From NCBI GenBank assembly GCA_021129775.1, contig JAJOKP010000026.1, positions 1 to 59,143 of the forward strand: 59,143 nt of DNA, given 5' to 3'. The first letter of the stretch is position 1; each line of letters opens with the position of its first letter. Below the pieces are notes generated by a model. That model saw only the letters and a program-made list of their open reading frames with translations, was not told the DNA's origin and did not search any database. Made by a program: the position numbers and the translations under genes. Source of the stretch: Clostridiales bacterium. GTDB lineage: Bacteria > Bacillota > Clostridia > Peptostreptococcales > NVVX01. Shown one piece after another: positions 1-8,388 of this stretch.

Positions 1-116
1 ATAGTAAATGGCTTGACTGTCACAACAGTTGCTTTTTGTTTTTTCAATAATATTCCTGCTTTTGCATTGTTTGTTGGCATTAAAGGTTTCCCATTAATGT
101 TTAATACGTAAACCAT
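1..116 (-). CDS. iscB: IscB-type RNA-guided HNH nuclease, N-terminal fragment (cut by window edge)
   Basis: The minus strand opens with ATG at 114-116 and stays open for 38 codons to the window edge. The protein begins MVYVLNINGKPLMPTNNAKA and continues through GILLKKQKATVV to KPFT. The PLMP motif, the following Lys-rich segment and the closing PFT match the N-terminal PLMP domain of IscB/IsrB proteins, the transposon-encoded relatives of Cas9 that use an omega RNA guide. GAGAGGATG lies about 9 bases upstream as a ribosome binding site. The RuvC and HNH domains would lie outside the window, so IscB cannot be separated from the HNH-less IsrB here. The call rests on the N-terminus plus the long structured leader, which is where IscB elements keep their RNA. 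Confidence 0.8.
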   Translation of the reverse strand, partial: MVYVLNINGKPLMPTNNAKAGILLKKQKATVVTVKPFT

Positions 117-790
117 AATTAAAACATCCTCTCGGATAAATACTCACCCTTCGGTGGTAGACCCACATCGCCAATGTTGCCTTTATTATGTCAATCTTAA
201 CATAAGAGTTATTATGTAAAGAAATTCGTTATATATGTAGGTTGTTTACAGCAGTAGACAACCGTTTCTTTACATAATAAAACTCTTTACATAACCTCTA
301 CCTGCAGTGTCATAGGTTAATCTTGAGATAAACTGTCCCGAAGGAACGCAACAGGCTTACCAAGTTCTTTACCAATCACAGAAAAGGTTAGGATTAGCCT
401 ATTCACCGGTAGGAATATTATCCATATATTCCCAATAGTTAAGAAAATAACTACCTACTTACTTTTTAGTTTAAGCCTATCAGCATCTTTGGCTTATCGA
501 ACGTAACGATGTTTATCAGCTATTCACATGTGTTATCCATTACTCTTCAAGTCTAGCGCCCAGACTGGTTTGATGCTACCAGTAAATCCTCGGCTCGCAC
601 CTTGGATTAAGGTTACATTGTTCCATGAGCTCCATACAAAATCGTTGCCAATATTGCATGTCATGGTAGATTACTGATGATGGAACATCAGGCTAAATAA
701 TTAATTAGCAGTAATTGGTAAAACTTCTTGTCGCACAACTATATCATTCTTAAGTAACGTAGTCAGTTAAGACTTAGGCTAATCAACTGA
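117..790 (-). ncRNA. Candidate omega RNA / HEARO RNA of the IscB element
   Basis: About 700 nt with no credible gene lie between rnfB and the IscB start. Read on the minus strand the stretch is full of complementary arms. The largest is 204-224 with 265-287 (about 21 bp, one 2-nt bulge), topped by 240-245 with 258-263. Others are 619-626 with 680-687 (8 bp), 550-554 with 562-566, 565-569 with 578-582, 436-441 with 448-453, and 761-767 with 784-790. The minus-strand 9-mer GATAAGCCA (490-498) is also present in the OgeuIscB omega RNA as I remember it. IscB omega RNAs sit directly upstream of the ORF, overlap its ribosome binding site and carry the guide at the 5' end. The exact 5' end is not determined; it should lie between about 690 and 800. 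Confidence 0.6.
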
Positions 791-818
791 CTTATAAATA
801 ATTACAAGCCGCCACTCT

Positions 819-1676
819 TTAGGGTAGCTGGTGGTTGACTTTCTTTTTGCTTTTTGTTTCTTTCATCCTATCAATCTCACCTTCAATAGCTTTTGTAGGA
901 CATTTTTTCTCGCATATGAAGCAATTAATGCATTTTTCATAATCAATTGTAGCTAAATTATTGTCAAACCCAATCGCATCTACTGGGCAAGCTTTCACGC
1001 AAATTTTACATCCGATACAACTTACGCTGCATTTTGCTCTTACAATTTTAGCAGGTTCTTTATTATTGCAGGCAACCACTACATACTTATCGTAAGGAAC
1101 CATGTTAATAACGTTCTTAGGGCATGCTGTTACACATTTTTTACATCCTGTACATTTTTCTATAATAATTTTTGCAATTTTATTCTCAGTTATTTCAATT
1201 GCATCAAATGGGCATGCTCGCACACAAGTAGACAATCCTAAACATCCATATGCACACGATTTACTACCGCCTTTAACTAAAGCTGCTGCAGTACAGTCCT
1301 CAATTCCTTCATAAATAAAATTCTCTTTGCATTTCGTAGAATCTCCATTACAAATAACTTTTGCAACCATTTTAGTTACTCCACCTGATTCTACTCCCAT
1401 AACTTGTGCTACTGCTTCTGCACACTCAGATCCACCAACAGGGCATCCATCTACAGGTAATTCTCCTGCAACAACTCCTCTTGCAAAACCGTCACATCCT
1501 GGCACCCCACAGGCTCCACAGTTTGCTCCTGGCAATACATCTCTTACTTGTGTTATTTTAGGGTCAATTTCAACATGAAATTTCTGCGATGCATATGCTA
1601 GTCCAGTAGCAAATACAAAACCCATCCCTCCCAAAACTAACACAGGATACATAATAGCTTCTATTTCAATATTCAT
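819..1676 (-). CDS. rnfB: Rnf complex subunit B, polyferredoxin
   Basis: RnfB (285 aa) passes electrons from reduced ferredoxin into the membrane Rnf complex, which couples ferredoxin:NAD+ oxidoreduction to ion pumping. A single N-terminal membrane segment (about residues 9-28) is followed by the RnfB Fe-S domain with its CGACGVPGC cluster. Three clear 2[4Fe-4S]-type motifs follow (CTGCKKCVTACP, CIGCKICVKACP, CINCFICEKKCP), plus CLGLSTCVRACP. It is the last gene of rnfCDGEAB, 19 nt behind rnfA, with a usual clostridial length. Its stop codon is the last genic base before the IscB element, which begins within tens of bases; the C-terminus (NHQLP) shows no sign of truncation. No obvious terminator remains behind it. 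Confidence 0.95.
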   Translation of the reverse strand: MNIEIEAIMYPVLVLGGMGFVFATGLAYASQKFHVEIDPKITQVRDVLPGANCGACGVPGCDGFARGVVAGELPVDGCPVGGSECAEAVAQVMGVESGGVTKMVAKVICNGDSTKCKENFIYEGIEDCTAAALVKGGSKSCAYGCLGLSTCVRACPFDAIEITENKIAKIIIEKCTGCKKCVTACPKNVINMVPYDKYVVVACNNKEPAKIVRAKCSVSCIGCKICVKACPVDAIGFDNNLATIDYEKCINCFICEKKCPTKAIEGEIDRMKETKSKKKVNHQLP

Positions 1677-1695
1677 TCTCTATCACTCCTCGCCA

Positions 1696-2277
1696 TTAAA
1701 CTAGTCCAGTAAATCCAAGAAAAGCAAGCGACATAAAACTCGCTATAATAAGTGCTATTGGAAATCCTTTAAATGGTTCTGGCACATTGTAGTATTCTAA
1801 TTTCTCTCTAATTGCAGCAAATAATACTATCGCCAATGAAAATCCAACCGCAGCACCAATTGCATGAATTACTGCTTCAATCATACTTAGTTCCATCTGA
1901 ATATTTAGTATTGTAAGACCTAATACCGCACAGTTTGTTGTGATTAGTGGTAAATATACTCCCAATGATTGATAGAGAGTAGGGCTACTTTTTTGTATTA
2001 TCATTTCTACTAATTGCACTAGTGAAGCTATTACCAAAATAAATGCTATTGTTTGTAAATACTCTAGTTCTCTTGGAACAAGTATAAAATGGTGGACCAT
2101 ATATGTCATCAAAGATGCTAATGCCATTACAAATGTAACCGCCATTCCCATTCCAAAAGCTGTCTCTACTTGTTTTGAGACCCCCAGAAAAGGACATATC
2201 CCTAAAAATCTTGATAAAACAAAGTTATTTACTAGTATTGAACTAACTAATATTATAAATATAGAAGAAGCTGACAA
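1696..2277 (-). CDS. rnfA: Rnf complex subunit A, integral membrane
   Basis: RnfA (193 aa) is one of the two homologous six-helix membrane subunits (with RnfE) that form the ion-translocating core of Rnf. The sequence has six hydrophobic segments and the family hallmarks [19 protein letters not shown] near the N-terminus and [10 protein letters not shown] in the middle; these cysteines hold the intramembrane [2Fe-2S] cluster shared with RnfE. Length matches the family. It follows rnfE by 44 nt with a GGAGGGAAC-type ribosome binding site and precedes rnfB by 19 nt, so all three are clearly cotranscribed. Confidence 0.95.
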   Translation of the reverse strand: MSASSIFIILVSSILVNNFVLSRFLGICPFLGVSKQVETAFGMGMAVTFVMALASLMTYMVHHFILVPRELEYLQTIAFILVIASLVQLVEMIIQKSSPTLYQSLGVYLPLITTNCAVLGLTILNIQMELSMIEAVIHAIGAAVGFSLAIVLFAAIREKLEYYNVPEPFKGFPIALIIASFMSLAFLGFTGLV

Positions 2278-2321
2278 TTTAAGTTCCCTCCTTGTTTTTA
2301 TTGTTTATATCTTACGATTTT

Positions 2322-2924
2322 CTACTGTTTTTTCAAATTCATTGAAGCTATTTTATTATACAATGCTAATAGCATTCCTAATGCTAAGAAAGCACCAGGG
2401 GGTAATATCATAACCATAGCTGGTTCAAAACTACTCCAAGTCATAACTGCGCCAAAAATGGACCCAAATCCTAACAGTTCTCTAACTGCACCAAGTATGA
2501 CTAACGCGACAGTAAAGCCTATCCCCATTCCTATGCCATCAACTATTGATTTTGCTACCGAATTTTTAGAAGCAAAGGCTTCAGCTCTAGCAAGAATAAG
2601 ACAATTAACTACTATCAAAGGAATAAATAGTCCCAACGCAGCGTCTAAAGCAGGAAAATATGCTTTCATTACCATTCCTACCATTGTTACAAAAGTTGCA
2701 ATAACCACTACGAATGCAGGAATTCTAATCTTACTTGGTATAAACTTTCTAAGAAGGGAAATAACGAAGTTAGAACCCAACAAAACAGCGGTGGTAGCCG
2801 CACCCATGCCTAGCGCATTCTCTGCAGTATTTGTAACTGCTAAAACAGGGCACATCCCTAAAAGTTGAATAAATACTGGGTTCTCAGTTACTATCCCTTT
2901 ACGAATCAATTCTTTAAATTTCAT
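2322..2924 (-). CDS. rnfE: Rnf complex subunit E, integral membrane
   Basis: RnfE (200 aa) is the RnfA-like membrane subunit of the ferredoxin:NAD+ oxidoreductase. It contains the conserved NPVFIQLLGMCPVLAVTNTA block and the second cysteine block VVNCLILARAEAFAS. I take the start at the ATG of MKFKELIRKG because GGAGGTGCAAT sits immediately upstream; the longer in-frame ATG at 2942 would put that ribosome binding site inside the coding region. Six hydrophobic helices are visible. It lies 45 nt behind rnfG in the rnfCDGEAB order usual for Clostridia. Confidence 0.95.
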   Translation of the reverse strand: MKFKELIRKGIVTENPVFIQLLGMCPVLAVTNTAENALGMGAATTAVLLGSNFVISLLRKFIPSKIRIPAFVVVIATFVTMVGMVMKAYFPALDAALGLFIPLIVVNCLILARAEAFASKNSVAKSIVDGIGMGIGFTVALVILGAVRELLGFGSIFGAVMTWSSFEPAMVMILPPGAFLALGMLLALYNKIASMNLKKQ

Positions 2925-2969
2925 ATTGCACCTCCAAATCAAATTCAGTGTATTGTTTACAGCTCTATA

Positions 2970-3563
2970 TTAACCACAACATGAGCAACCGCTAGAATGG
3001 TTCATAAGAATCTCACTAAGAAGCAAAATTGCTGCATTCACACCATCTATCACTGCATCACTTGATACTGTCGCGCCTGAAATGGCTTGAATTTCGTTAT
3101 CTTGTCCTACAATTCCTTTAACTGAAACTAGCATGTCCTCAGTTTTTTTATCGGTAAACTGTTGAACAAATGCATCTTCCTTTATTCTAGAACCTAATCC
3201 TGGCGTTTCAGTATGAGTGCCAATAATTATTCCTGTCGTTTTCCCTTCACTAGCAAACCCTACGATAATGTTTATATCTCCTGAATACCCTGAAGGATTA
3301 ACTTTTACCGCATATCCAACTACAACTCCATCTTTAATGCCTTCATACGCTTCAACAATATCCTCTTTGTCAATAAGTAGTGAACAATCAACCGCAATAA
3401 ATTCACTCGCATCTGGAATAAGCGTTTTCAGCGCTCGCTCTTTTTCCTCTTGTTCTCTTTGTTCAATAATTGGACCTGTGGCATCGTTTGTAACTCCTAA
3501 TACTACTGCAGCAACTGAAGTAATGAGTAGCAATATAAATCCCAATTTAATCACTTCACGCAT
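2970..3563 (-). CDS. rnfG: Rnf complex subunit G, covalent flavoprotein
   Basis: RnfG (198 aa) is the extracytoplasmic FMN-carrying subunit of Rnf. One N-terminal membrane helix (IKLGFILLLITSVAAVVLGV) is followed by an FMN_bind domain with TETPGLGSRI and the attachment motif SGATVSS, whose Thr (about residue 165) would receive FMN from the flavin transferase ApbE. The start at ATG 3563 is set by TTGGAGGGGGTAAGCAAA; the gene then overlaps the end of rnfD by 8 nt, which suggests translational coupling. The tail HSSGCSCCG adds a small Cys cluster beyond the usual domain end. No apbE is present in this window. Confidence 0.95.
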   Translation of the reverse strand: MREVIKLGFILLLITSVAAVVLGVTNDATGPIIEQREQEEKERALKTLIPDASEFIAVDCSLLIDKEDIVEAYEGIKDGVVVGYAVKVNPSGYSGDINIIVGFASEGKTTGIIIGTHTETPGLGSRIKEDAFVQQFTDKKTEDMLVSVKGIVGQDNEIQAISGATVSSDAVIDGVNAAILLLSEILMNHSSGCSCCG

Positions 3564-4506
3564 TTTGCTTACCCCCTCCAAATACTCTAGGTCTTGTGTA
3601 TTTTTCAATTAGGGGAGCAGACAAGTTCATAAGAAGTATTGAAAATCCAACGCCTTCTGGAAATGCTCCATATAATCTAATAAGTGAAGTTATAACTCCA
3701 CAACCTAAAGCAAATATTATTCTGCCTTTCATCGTAATAGGGGTAGATGAATAATCTGTTGCCATGAAAATAGCTCCAATCATCAAACCGCCTGAAAATA
3801 TATGATATAGCATAAAGCTTAAATCAAATGCACCATAAAGTAATGCAAATCCTGCCACAGTGGAAATAAAAACCAACGGGATTTTGTATGATATGACTCC
3901 TTTGAACACTAAAAACAATCCGCCTATTATTAAAAGTAAAGCAGAGGTTTCTCCTAAACTACCTCCAATATTCCCAAGAAACATATCTAATATTCTAGGA
4001 GCATCTTCAGGTATAATATTTAAACCTTTAACATATGACAAAGGTGTTGCTGTTGATACAGCATCTACCCCAGGGCTAACCCAAGATGTCATTCTTCCTG
4101 TCCAGGAAATAGTTAGCATTATTCTTGCAGCCAATGCTGGGTTCATGAAATTTTGTCCAATCCCGCCAAATATTTGTTTAACTACAATAATTGCAAATGC
4201 TGAACCTATTACTGGAATCCACCAAGGAACTGAAGCTGACAGATTTAACCCTAACAATAATCCGGTTACAACTGCGCTCATATCATTGATAGTTGTAGGC
4301 TGTTTTCGAATTTTCTGTATTCCCCACTCGGCCGAAACTGCTGTAGCAATTGATAGAAAAATAATCATTGCAGCTTGTAGTCTAAAAAAATACAAAGCCC
4401 CTAAGGTAGCTGGTAACAGTGCGATGACAACATGCATCATAATTTTATATGTTGTATTCTTAGACAATATATGCGGAGTAGAAGATACTGTTAATTTTTC
4501 AAGCAT
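3556..4506 (-). CDS. rnfD: Rnf complex subunit D, membrane flavoprotein
   Basis: RnfD (316 aa) is the NqrB-like membrane subunit that holds a covalent FMN and forms part of the ion path. The flavinylation motif is visible as AVSTATPLSYVK (Thr near residue 150), within the family signature NPALAARIMLTISW and the later MATDYSSTPIT. Eight to ten hydrophobic segments span the protein. It lies 24 nt behind rnfC and overlaps rnfG by 8 nt. Length is normal; nothing is unusual. Confidence 0.95.
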   Translation of the reverse strand: MLEKLTVSSTPHILSKNTTYKIMMHVVIALLPATLGALYFFRLQAAMIIFLSIATAVSAEWGIQKIRKQPTTINDMSAVVTGLLLGLNLSASVPWWIPVIGSAFAIIVVKQIFGGIGQNFMNPALAARIMLTISWTGRMTSWVSPGVDAVSTATPLSYVKGLNIIPEDAPRILDMFLGNIGGSLGETSALLLIIGGLFLVFKGVISYKIPLVFISTVAGFALLYGAFDLSFMLYHIFSGGLMIGAIFMATDYSSTPITMKGRIIFALGCGVITSLIRLYGAFPEGVGFSILLMNLSAPLIEKYTRPRVFGGGKQNA

Positions 4507-4530
4507 TAATCGTTTCCTCCTAATGTAAAT

Positions 4531-5856
4531 CTAATTTTGTTTTCTTCGTTTTGCAATAATATGTTGCTTAGCGACTCTTATAGCTTGCAACAATGGAATT
4601 TTCGCTGGGCATCCAAACGAGCATGTCCCGCATTCGATACAATCTACAGCGCTATATTCTTCTGCTAAATCCATTGCGTTATATCTTGAATACAAACTAA
4701 TGTGTAATGGTTCTATAAATGAGGGACATTGTTCTACGCATGTTCCGCATCTTATACATTGACTCTCTTGTTGCGCTTTAGCTTCCTTCGTGTTCAAAAC
4801 AACTATCCCTGAAGAACCTTTTGTAATTACAACTTCATCAGTATGCTGAGCTAGTCCCATCATTGGTCCACCCATAATTATTTTACCAACATCATCGATG
4901 TAACCGCCACATTGCTCAATAACTTCTTTTATTGGAACTCCTATTTTGAGAAGTAAGTTCCTCGGTGTTTTCACCGCAGACCCTGAAATTGTTGTGATTC
5001 TCTCAATCAAGGGCATACCAGTTTTAATTGTTTTTGCAACCTGGGCTGCTGTTCCAACATTATTAACTACTACTCCAACATCCATAGGAAGTTTTCCAGA
5101 AGGAACTTCTTTTTTTACACAGGCGTAAATCAATTGTTTCTCTGACCCTTGAGGATACTTAGTTTCGCAGGTAACAACTTTGATATTGTCATATTCAGCT
5201 GTTGCCTTAATCATTGCTTCTATTGCATCTTTTTTATTATCTTCGATGCCAATAAAAGCTTTTTCTACGTTAATGGCTTTCATCATAGCTCTTAGCCCAT
5301 ACACAATATCATCTGGTTCTTCTAACATTAGCCTGTGATCATCAGTTAAATAAGGTTCGCATTCTGCTCCGTTAAGTATAAATGTATTGATCTTCTTGTC
5401 AGGTGGTGGTGACAGTTTTACATGCGTAGGAAAAGTAGCTCCTCCCATGCCAACAATACCTGCCTCTTTAATAATTTCGATAATTTCTTTCGATGATAAC
5501 GTTTCGATTTCGCCATTTGAAATAACTGATGGATGAATCTCGTTCTTACCATCAGACTCAATAATTATAGAAAGGACTTCCCCACTCATAACACTTGGTA
5601 CATCTTTTATTGCTTTAACTGTTCCCGATACACTTGCATGGATAGGCGAAGATACAAATCCACTAGCCTCTCCTATTTTTTCACCAACTAATACTCTGTC
5701 TCCCACTTTCACAATAGGGTTACATGGAGCACCAATATGCTGGCTTATTGGTATTGCAACCGAACTTGGATCATTAGCTTTTTCGGTTTCTAAATGCGCT
5801 GTAAGCTCTTTAGAATAAGGTGGATGTATTCCACCTCTAAATGTTAAATGCTTCAT
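4531..5856 (-). CDS. rnfC: Rnf complex subunit C, NADH-binding
   Basis: RnfC (441 aa) is the cytoplasmic subunit that exchanges electrons with NAD+/NADH and is related to the 51-kDa subunit of complex I. The nucleotide/FMN region shows GMGGATFPTHVKL and NGAECEPYLTDD. Two C-terminal [4Fe-4S] motifs are CIRCGTCVEQCP (about residue 365) and CIECGTCSFGCP (about residue 403). It is the first gene of the operon, with an AAGAGGTG ribosome binding site. The 228-nt upstream gap should hold the operon promoter; a TATTATAG stretch near 5913-5920 could be its -10 but no good -35 is visible. Confidence 0.95.
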   Translation of the reverse strand: MKHLTFRGGIHPPYSKELTAHLETEKANDPSSVAIPISQHIGAPCNPIVKVGDRVLVGEKIGEASGFVSSPIHASVSGTVKAIKDVPSVMSGEVLSIIIESDGKNEIHPSVISNGEIETLSSKEIIEIIKEAGIVGMGGATFPTHVKLSPPPDKKINTFILNGAECEPYLTDDHRLMLEEPDDIVYGLRAMMKAINVEKAFIGIEDNKKDAIEAMIKATAEYDNIKVVTCETKYPQGSEKQLIYACVKKEVPSGKLPMDVGVVVNNVGTAAQVAKTIKTGMPLIERITTISGSAVKTPRNLLLKIGVPIKEVIEQCGGYIDDVGKIIMGGPMMGLAQHTDEVVITKGSSGIVVLNTKEAKAQQESQCIRCGTCVEQCPSFIEPLHISLYSRYNAMDLAEEYSAVDCIECGTCSFGCPAKIPLLQAIRVAKQHIIAKRRKQN

Positions 5857-6007
5857 TTTTTAATTTCACCTCTTACTCTTTTGTAATATGATTTGAACAC
5901 AGAAAACTATAATATACCAATGTATTGCTTTTAAATTTCCACTTAAAATTCATTTCAGTTTAAAACCACGTATTATGTCTTTTTATGAACCAATCATTGT
6001 GTAAAAA

Positions 6008-6046
6008 TTAACTCAATATATATAATAATATAATATTGAGAGTTAA
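6008..6046 (-). terminator. AT-rich inverted repeat behind the redox operon
   Basis: TTAACTCAATAT (6008-6019) is complementary to ATATTGAGAGTTAA (6033-6046), separated by an AT-only loop. On the minus strand the hairpin follows the last gene of the redox operon by about 40 nt and is trailed by AATTTTTA. This makes a weak intrinsic terminator separating that operon from rnf. An operator upstream of rnfC is the alternative reading. Confidence 0.35.
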
Positions 6047-6084
6047 TCAAGTTAAACCGCAATTTTATGTGAAATAGCAAAAAC

Positions 6085-8388
6085 TCAAGGCAATATTAAA
6101 AATAAATAACTGCTCAGCTTAATCATCGTTATTGTCATCATTGTTCCCCACAAACCTAAAACTGGAAAAAGAATCACTCCAACAATTATCCCGCCTGCCC
6201 AACCTCCTAAAAGGTCAGCACTATAGATTACCCCCACTGTACGACTTAAATTTGCTGAATTAGATAAATATAATTCGTTAGCAAGCGGAAATTTTAAGCC
6301 AACCAAAGTTCCAGCTAAAAATGACATAATACCAAAAATAAATTTACCTAATATAAACATAAGTGGATTTGATGAATACAGCGAGACTTTCCATAAAATT
6401 AGTGGGAGAACAAAGGAAAATATCACTACCGCTAGCTCTAATCTTCTAAAAACAATAAATTTATTTTTAAGTTGTTTTAAAGCTTTAGTCATCACAAATC
6501 CGCCAACTGCAACTCCTACCATAAAAGCAGCTACTAAAAGTGCTAACCAGTGAAAAGCAGACCCATAAATTACTTGAAACAAGAATATGATAATCAAATC
6601 AAAAACCATTCCAGCAAAGCCAGTTGTGGCGACAGAAAATGGTATACTATGTCTTGAAATTTTTTTTGCTTTGACTCGCAAAGCTAAAATGAAAAGATTT
6701 AAAATAATCATCGCAAAAACAATCATTTTTAAACTCAGTTTTCCTAGTTGATTAAAAAACTCTTGTAAATAAGGCGAGAACTTCGCATTCCAATAAGCAA
6801 GGCTGTAAAAAAATCCTCGCGGTTGAAAATCAGAATTCGTATTCCTAGTTGCTCCTTGCATTGACTTAGAAAACCATTCCATCCAACGAGGAGCTAATCT
6901 TAGCTGAAAATGCGGATATGAAATCAATCTCACATCAAGTTCACGTTCAAGCTTTCTTGTATAAAGCAAACTAGCATCTGCTTTCATAATACTGTCGCTA
7001 GTAGAAGCTAAATACATATTAAAATGCCCTGGAATAATTCGCAAATAAGGAAAACTCCCTGTGAGGGTATTAATAATAACTCCATTTAAATTCCGTAATT
7101 CAGAACTTAAATACGATAGGGATCCTGGAAGAGAAAAAACTAAAATTCCATCTTTATTCAATCTTGTTTTTGCTAACTCAAAAAACTCTTCTACGAAATA
7201 TCTGTTCATCGCCAAATTATCAGGTCCAGGCAATCCAATAAAGATTACATCATACTTTTCTTGAGATAATTCTAAAAAACGGCGCCCATCCAAGTAAACA
7301 GTATTCACCCTAGAGTCAGCTAGTTCCTTTGCAGTAAGCGGCGTAGAAAACTTTCTAACCATCTCTAATATTAACGGATCAAGCTCTGTGTAGTCAACTC
7401 TAGATACTGTTGGATGCTTTAAGATTTCATAGATTACACCACCTGCTCCGCCAGTCAAAACCGCAATTGTTTCTGGTTTGGGATGGGCTAGCATTGCAAA
7501 GTGAGAAAATTCTTCTACCCTGACAATATCAGGATTCGGAGTTGTAAAAATAGGTATACCATCGGCAAGAAAAGTGTATTCTGACTCTCTTTCTATAACT
7601 GCAATATTTCCATACGCAGAGTGTTGGTGATGAACTACTGTTTTCCCAGGCCATTGCCTACTAACCGATAGTTGACACAGCAAATCATCTTTATTTCCTA
7701 TAATCATATAGAAAAATGTTACTAAAAGTAGTAACAATAAACCAATCGAAATTTTCTGCTTAACATCCTTGCCATTCCTTCTGCATAAAATGAGACCAAT
7801 AGAAGCTAAAATGATTAGAACACTCACTGTCAAAACTATTTCAAAAGCAGAAAAGTAGAGAATAAGCACGAAAGTAAAAATTACTGCCCCAATAATATGA
7901 CCTAGAGTTTCCCAAACATAGACCTTTCCGACTGGACTACTCCCTTTTTGAGGCTGGTTATCTAGTTCTCGCTTATCTAACTGTTCCCATAAACGGCAGA
8001 CTGTAACAAACAGGGCTCCATGTAAAAAAGCAGGAAGAGCAAAAATCAACAAAGATGAATAAAAAATTGAAAAAACTCCTATTCCCACACCTGGCATCAC
8101 TCCAATTAAATCCCTTAGCCCCCGCGTGAAATAAAGTATAATAGGAGACGAAATTGCCAACAAAACTGCAAGCCCGATAAACAAATTAATTTTTCTCAAA
8201 TTATGTTCCATCTTCCAGCTTGCAAATATTACTCCTGAAGCTTCTAAAATTAACCAATTAGCGAGAATAATCCCTATCGATAAATCGTTTCCGTGAAAAA
8301 CCACCAAAAGTTCTCTTAATAATAACATCTGAATAACCATACCGCTAAACCCTGATATGGTAGAAGCGAGAAATATTTGTCGTTTCAT
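6085..8388 (-). CDS. Membrane-embedded spermidine-synthase-like protein
   Basis: The 767-residue protein has about six to seven membrane helices, a central soluble domain and another block of helices. The central part has the Rossmann fold of the spermidine synthase family: YGNIAVIERESEYTFLADG, VLTGGAGGVIYEILKHPTVS, YTELDPLI and YLDGRRFL. The catalytic loop that reads D-x-x-D-P in true aminopropyltransferases reads IGLPGPDN here, so polyamine synthesis is doubtful. Such fused membrane proteins are known from redox and cytochrome loci, but their function is unsettled. I start it at ATG 8386-8388, where ATGA overlaps the stop of the radical SAM gene; an in-frame TTG two codons earlier (8394) is possible. 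It is the last gene of the seven-gene operon. Confidence 0.75.
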   Translation of the reverse strand: MKRQIFLASTISGFSGMVIQMLLLRELLVVFHGNDLSIGIILANWLILEASGVIFASWKMEHNLRKINLFIGLAVLLAISSPIILYFTRGLRDLIGVMPGVGIGVFSIFYSSLLIFALPAFLHGALFVTVCRLWEQLDKRELDNQPQKGSSPVGKVYVWETLGHIIGAVIFTFVLILYFSAFEIVLTVSVLIILASIGLILCRRNGKDVKQKISIGLLLLLLVTFFYMIIGNKDDLLCQLSVSRQWPGKTVVHHQHSAYGNIAVIERESEYTFLADGIPIFTTPNPDIVRVEEFSHFAMLAHPKPETIAVLTGGAGGVIYEILKHPTVSRVDYTELDPLILEMVRKFSTPLTAKELADSRVNTVYLDGRRFLELSQEKYDVIFIGLPGPDNLAMNRYFVEEFFELAKTRLNKDGILVFSLPGSLSYLSSELRNLNGVIINTLTGSFPYLRIIPGHFNMYLASTSDSIMKADASLLYTRKLERELDVRLISYPHFQLRLAPRWMEWFSKSMQGATRNTNSDFQPRGFFYSLAYWNAKFSPYLQEFFNQLGKLSLKMIVFAMIILNLFILALRVKAKKISRHSIPFSVATTGFAGMVFDLIIIFLFQVIYGSAFHWLALLVAAFMVGVAVGGFVMTKALKQLKNKFIVFRRLELAVVIFSFVLPLILWKVSLYSSNPLMFILGKFIFGIMSFLAGTLVGLKFPLANELYLSNSANLSRTVGVIYSADLLGGWAGGIIVGVILFPVLGLWGTMMTITMIKLSSYLFLILP

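Noticed and set aside
1102-1578. Plus-strand open frames across rnfB
   Set aside because: Shadows of the rnfB coding strand; no ribosome binding sites and no recognisable protein features.
6085-8388. Functional spermidine synthase
   Set aside because: The acidic catalytic motif is replaced by GLPGPDN and the domain is embedded between membrane helices, so aminopropyl transfer is unlikely.
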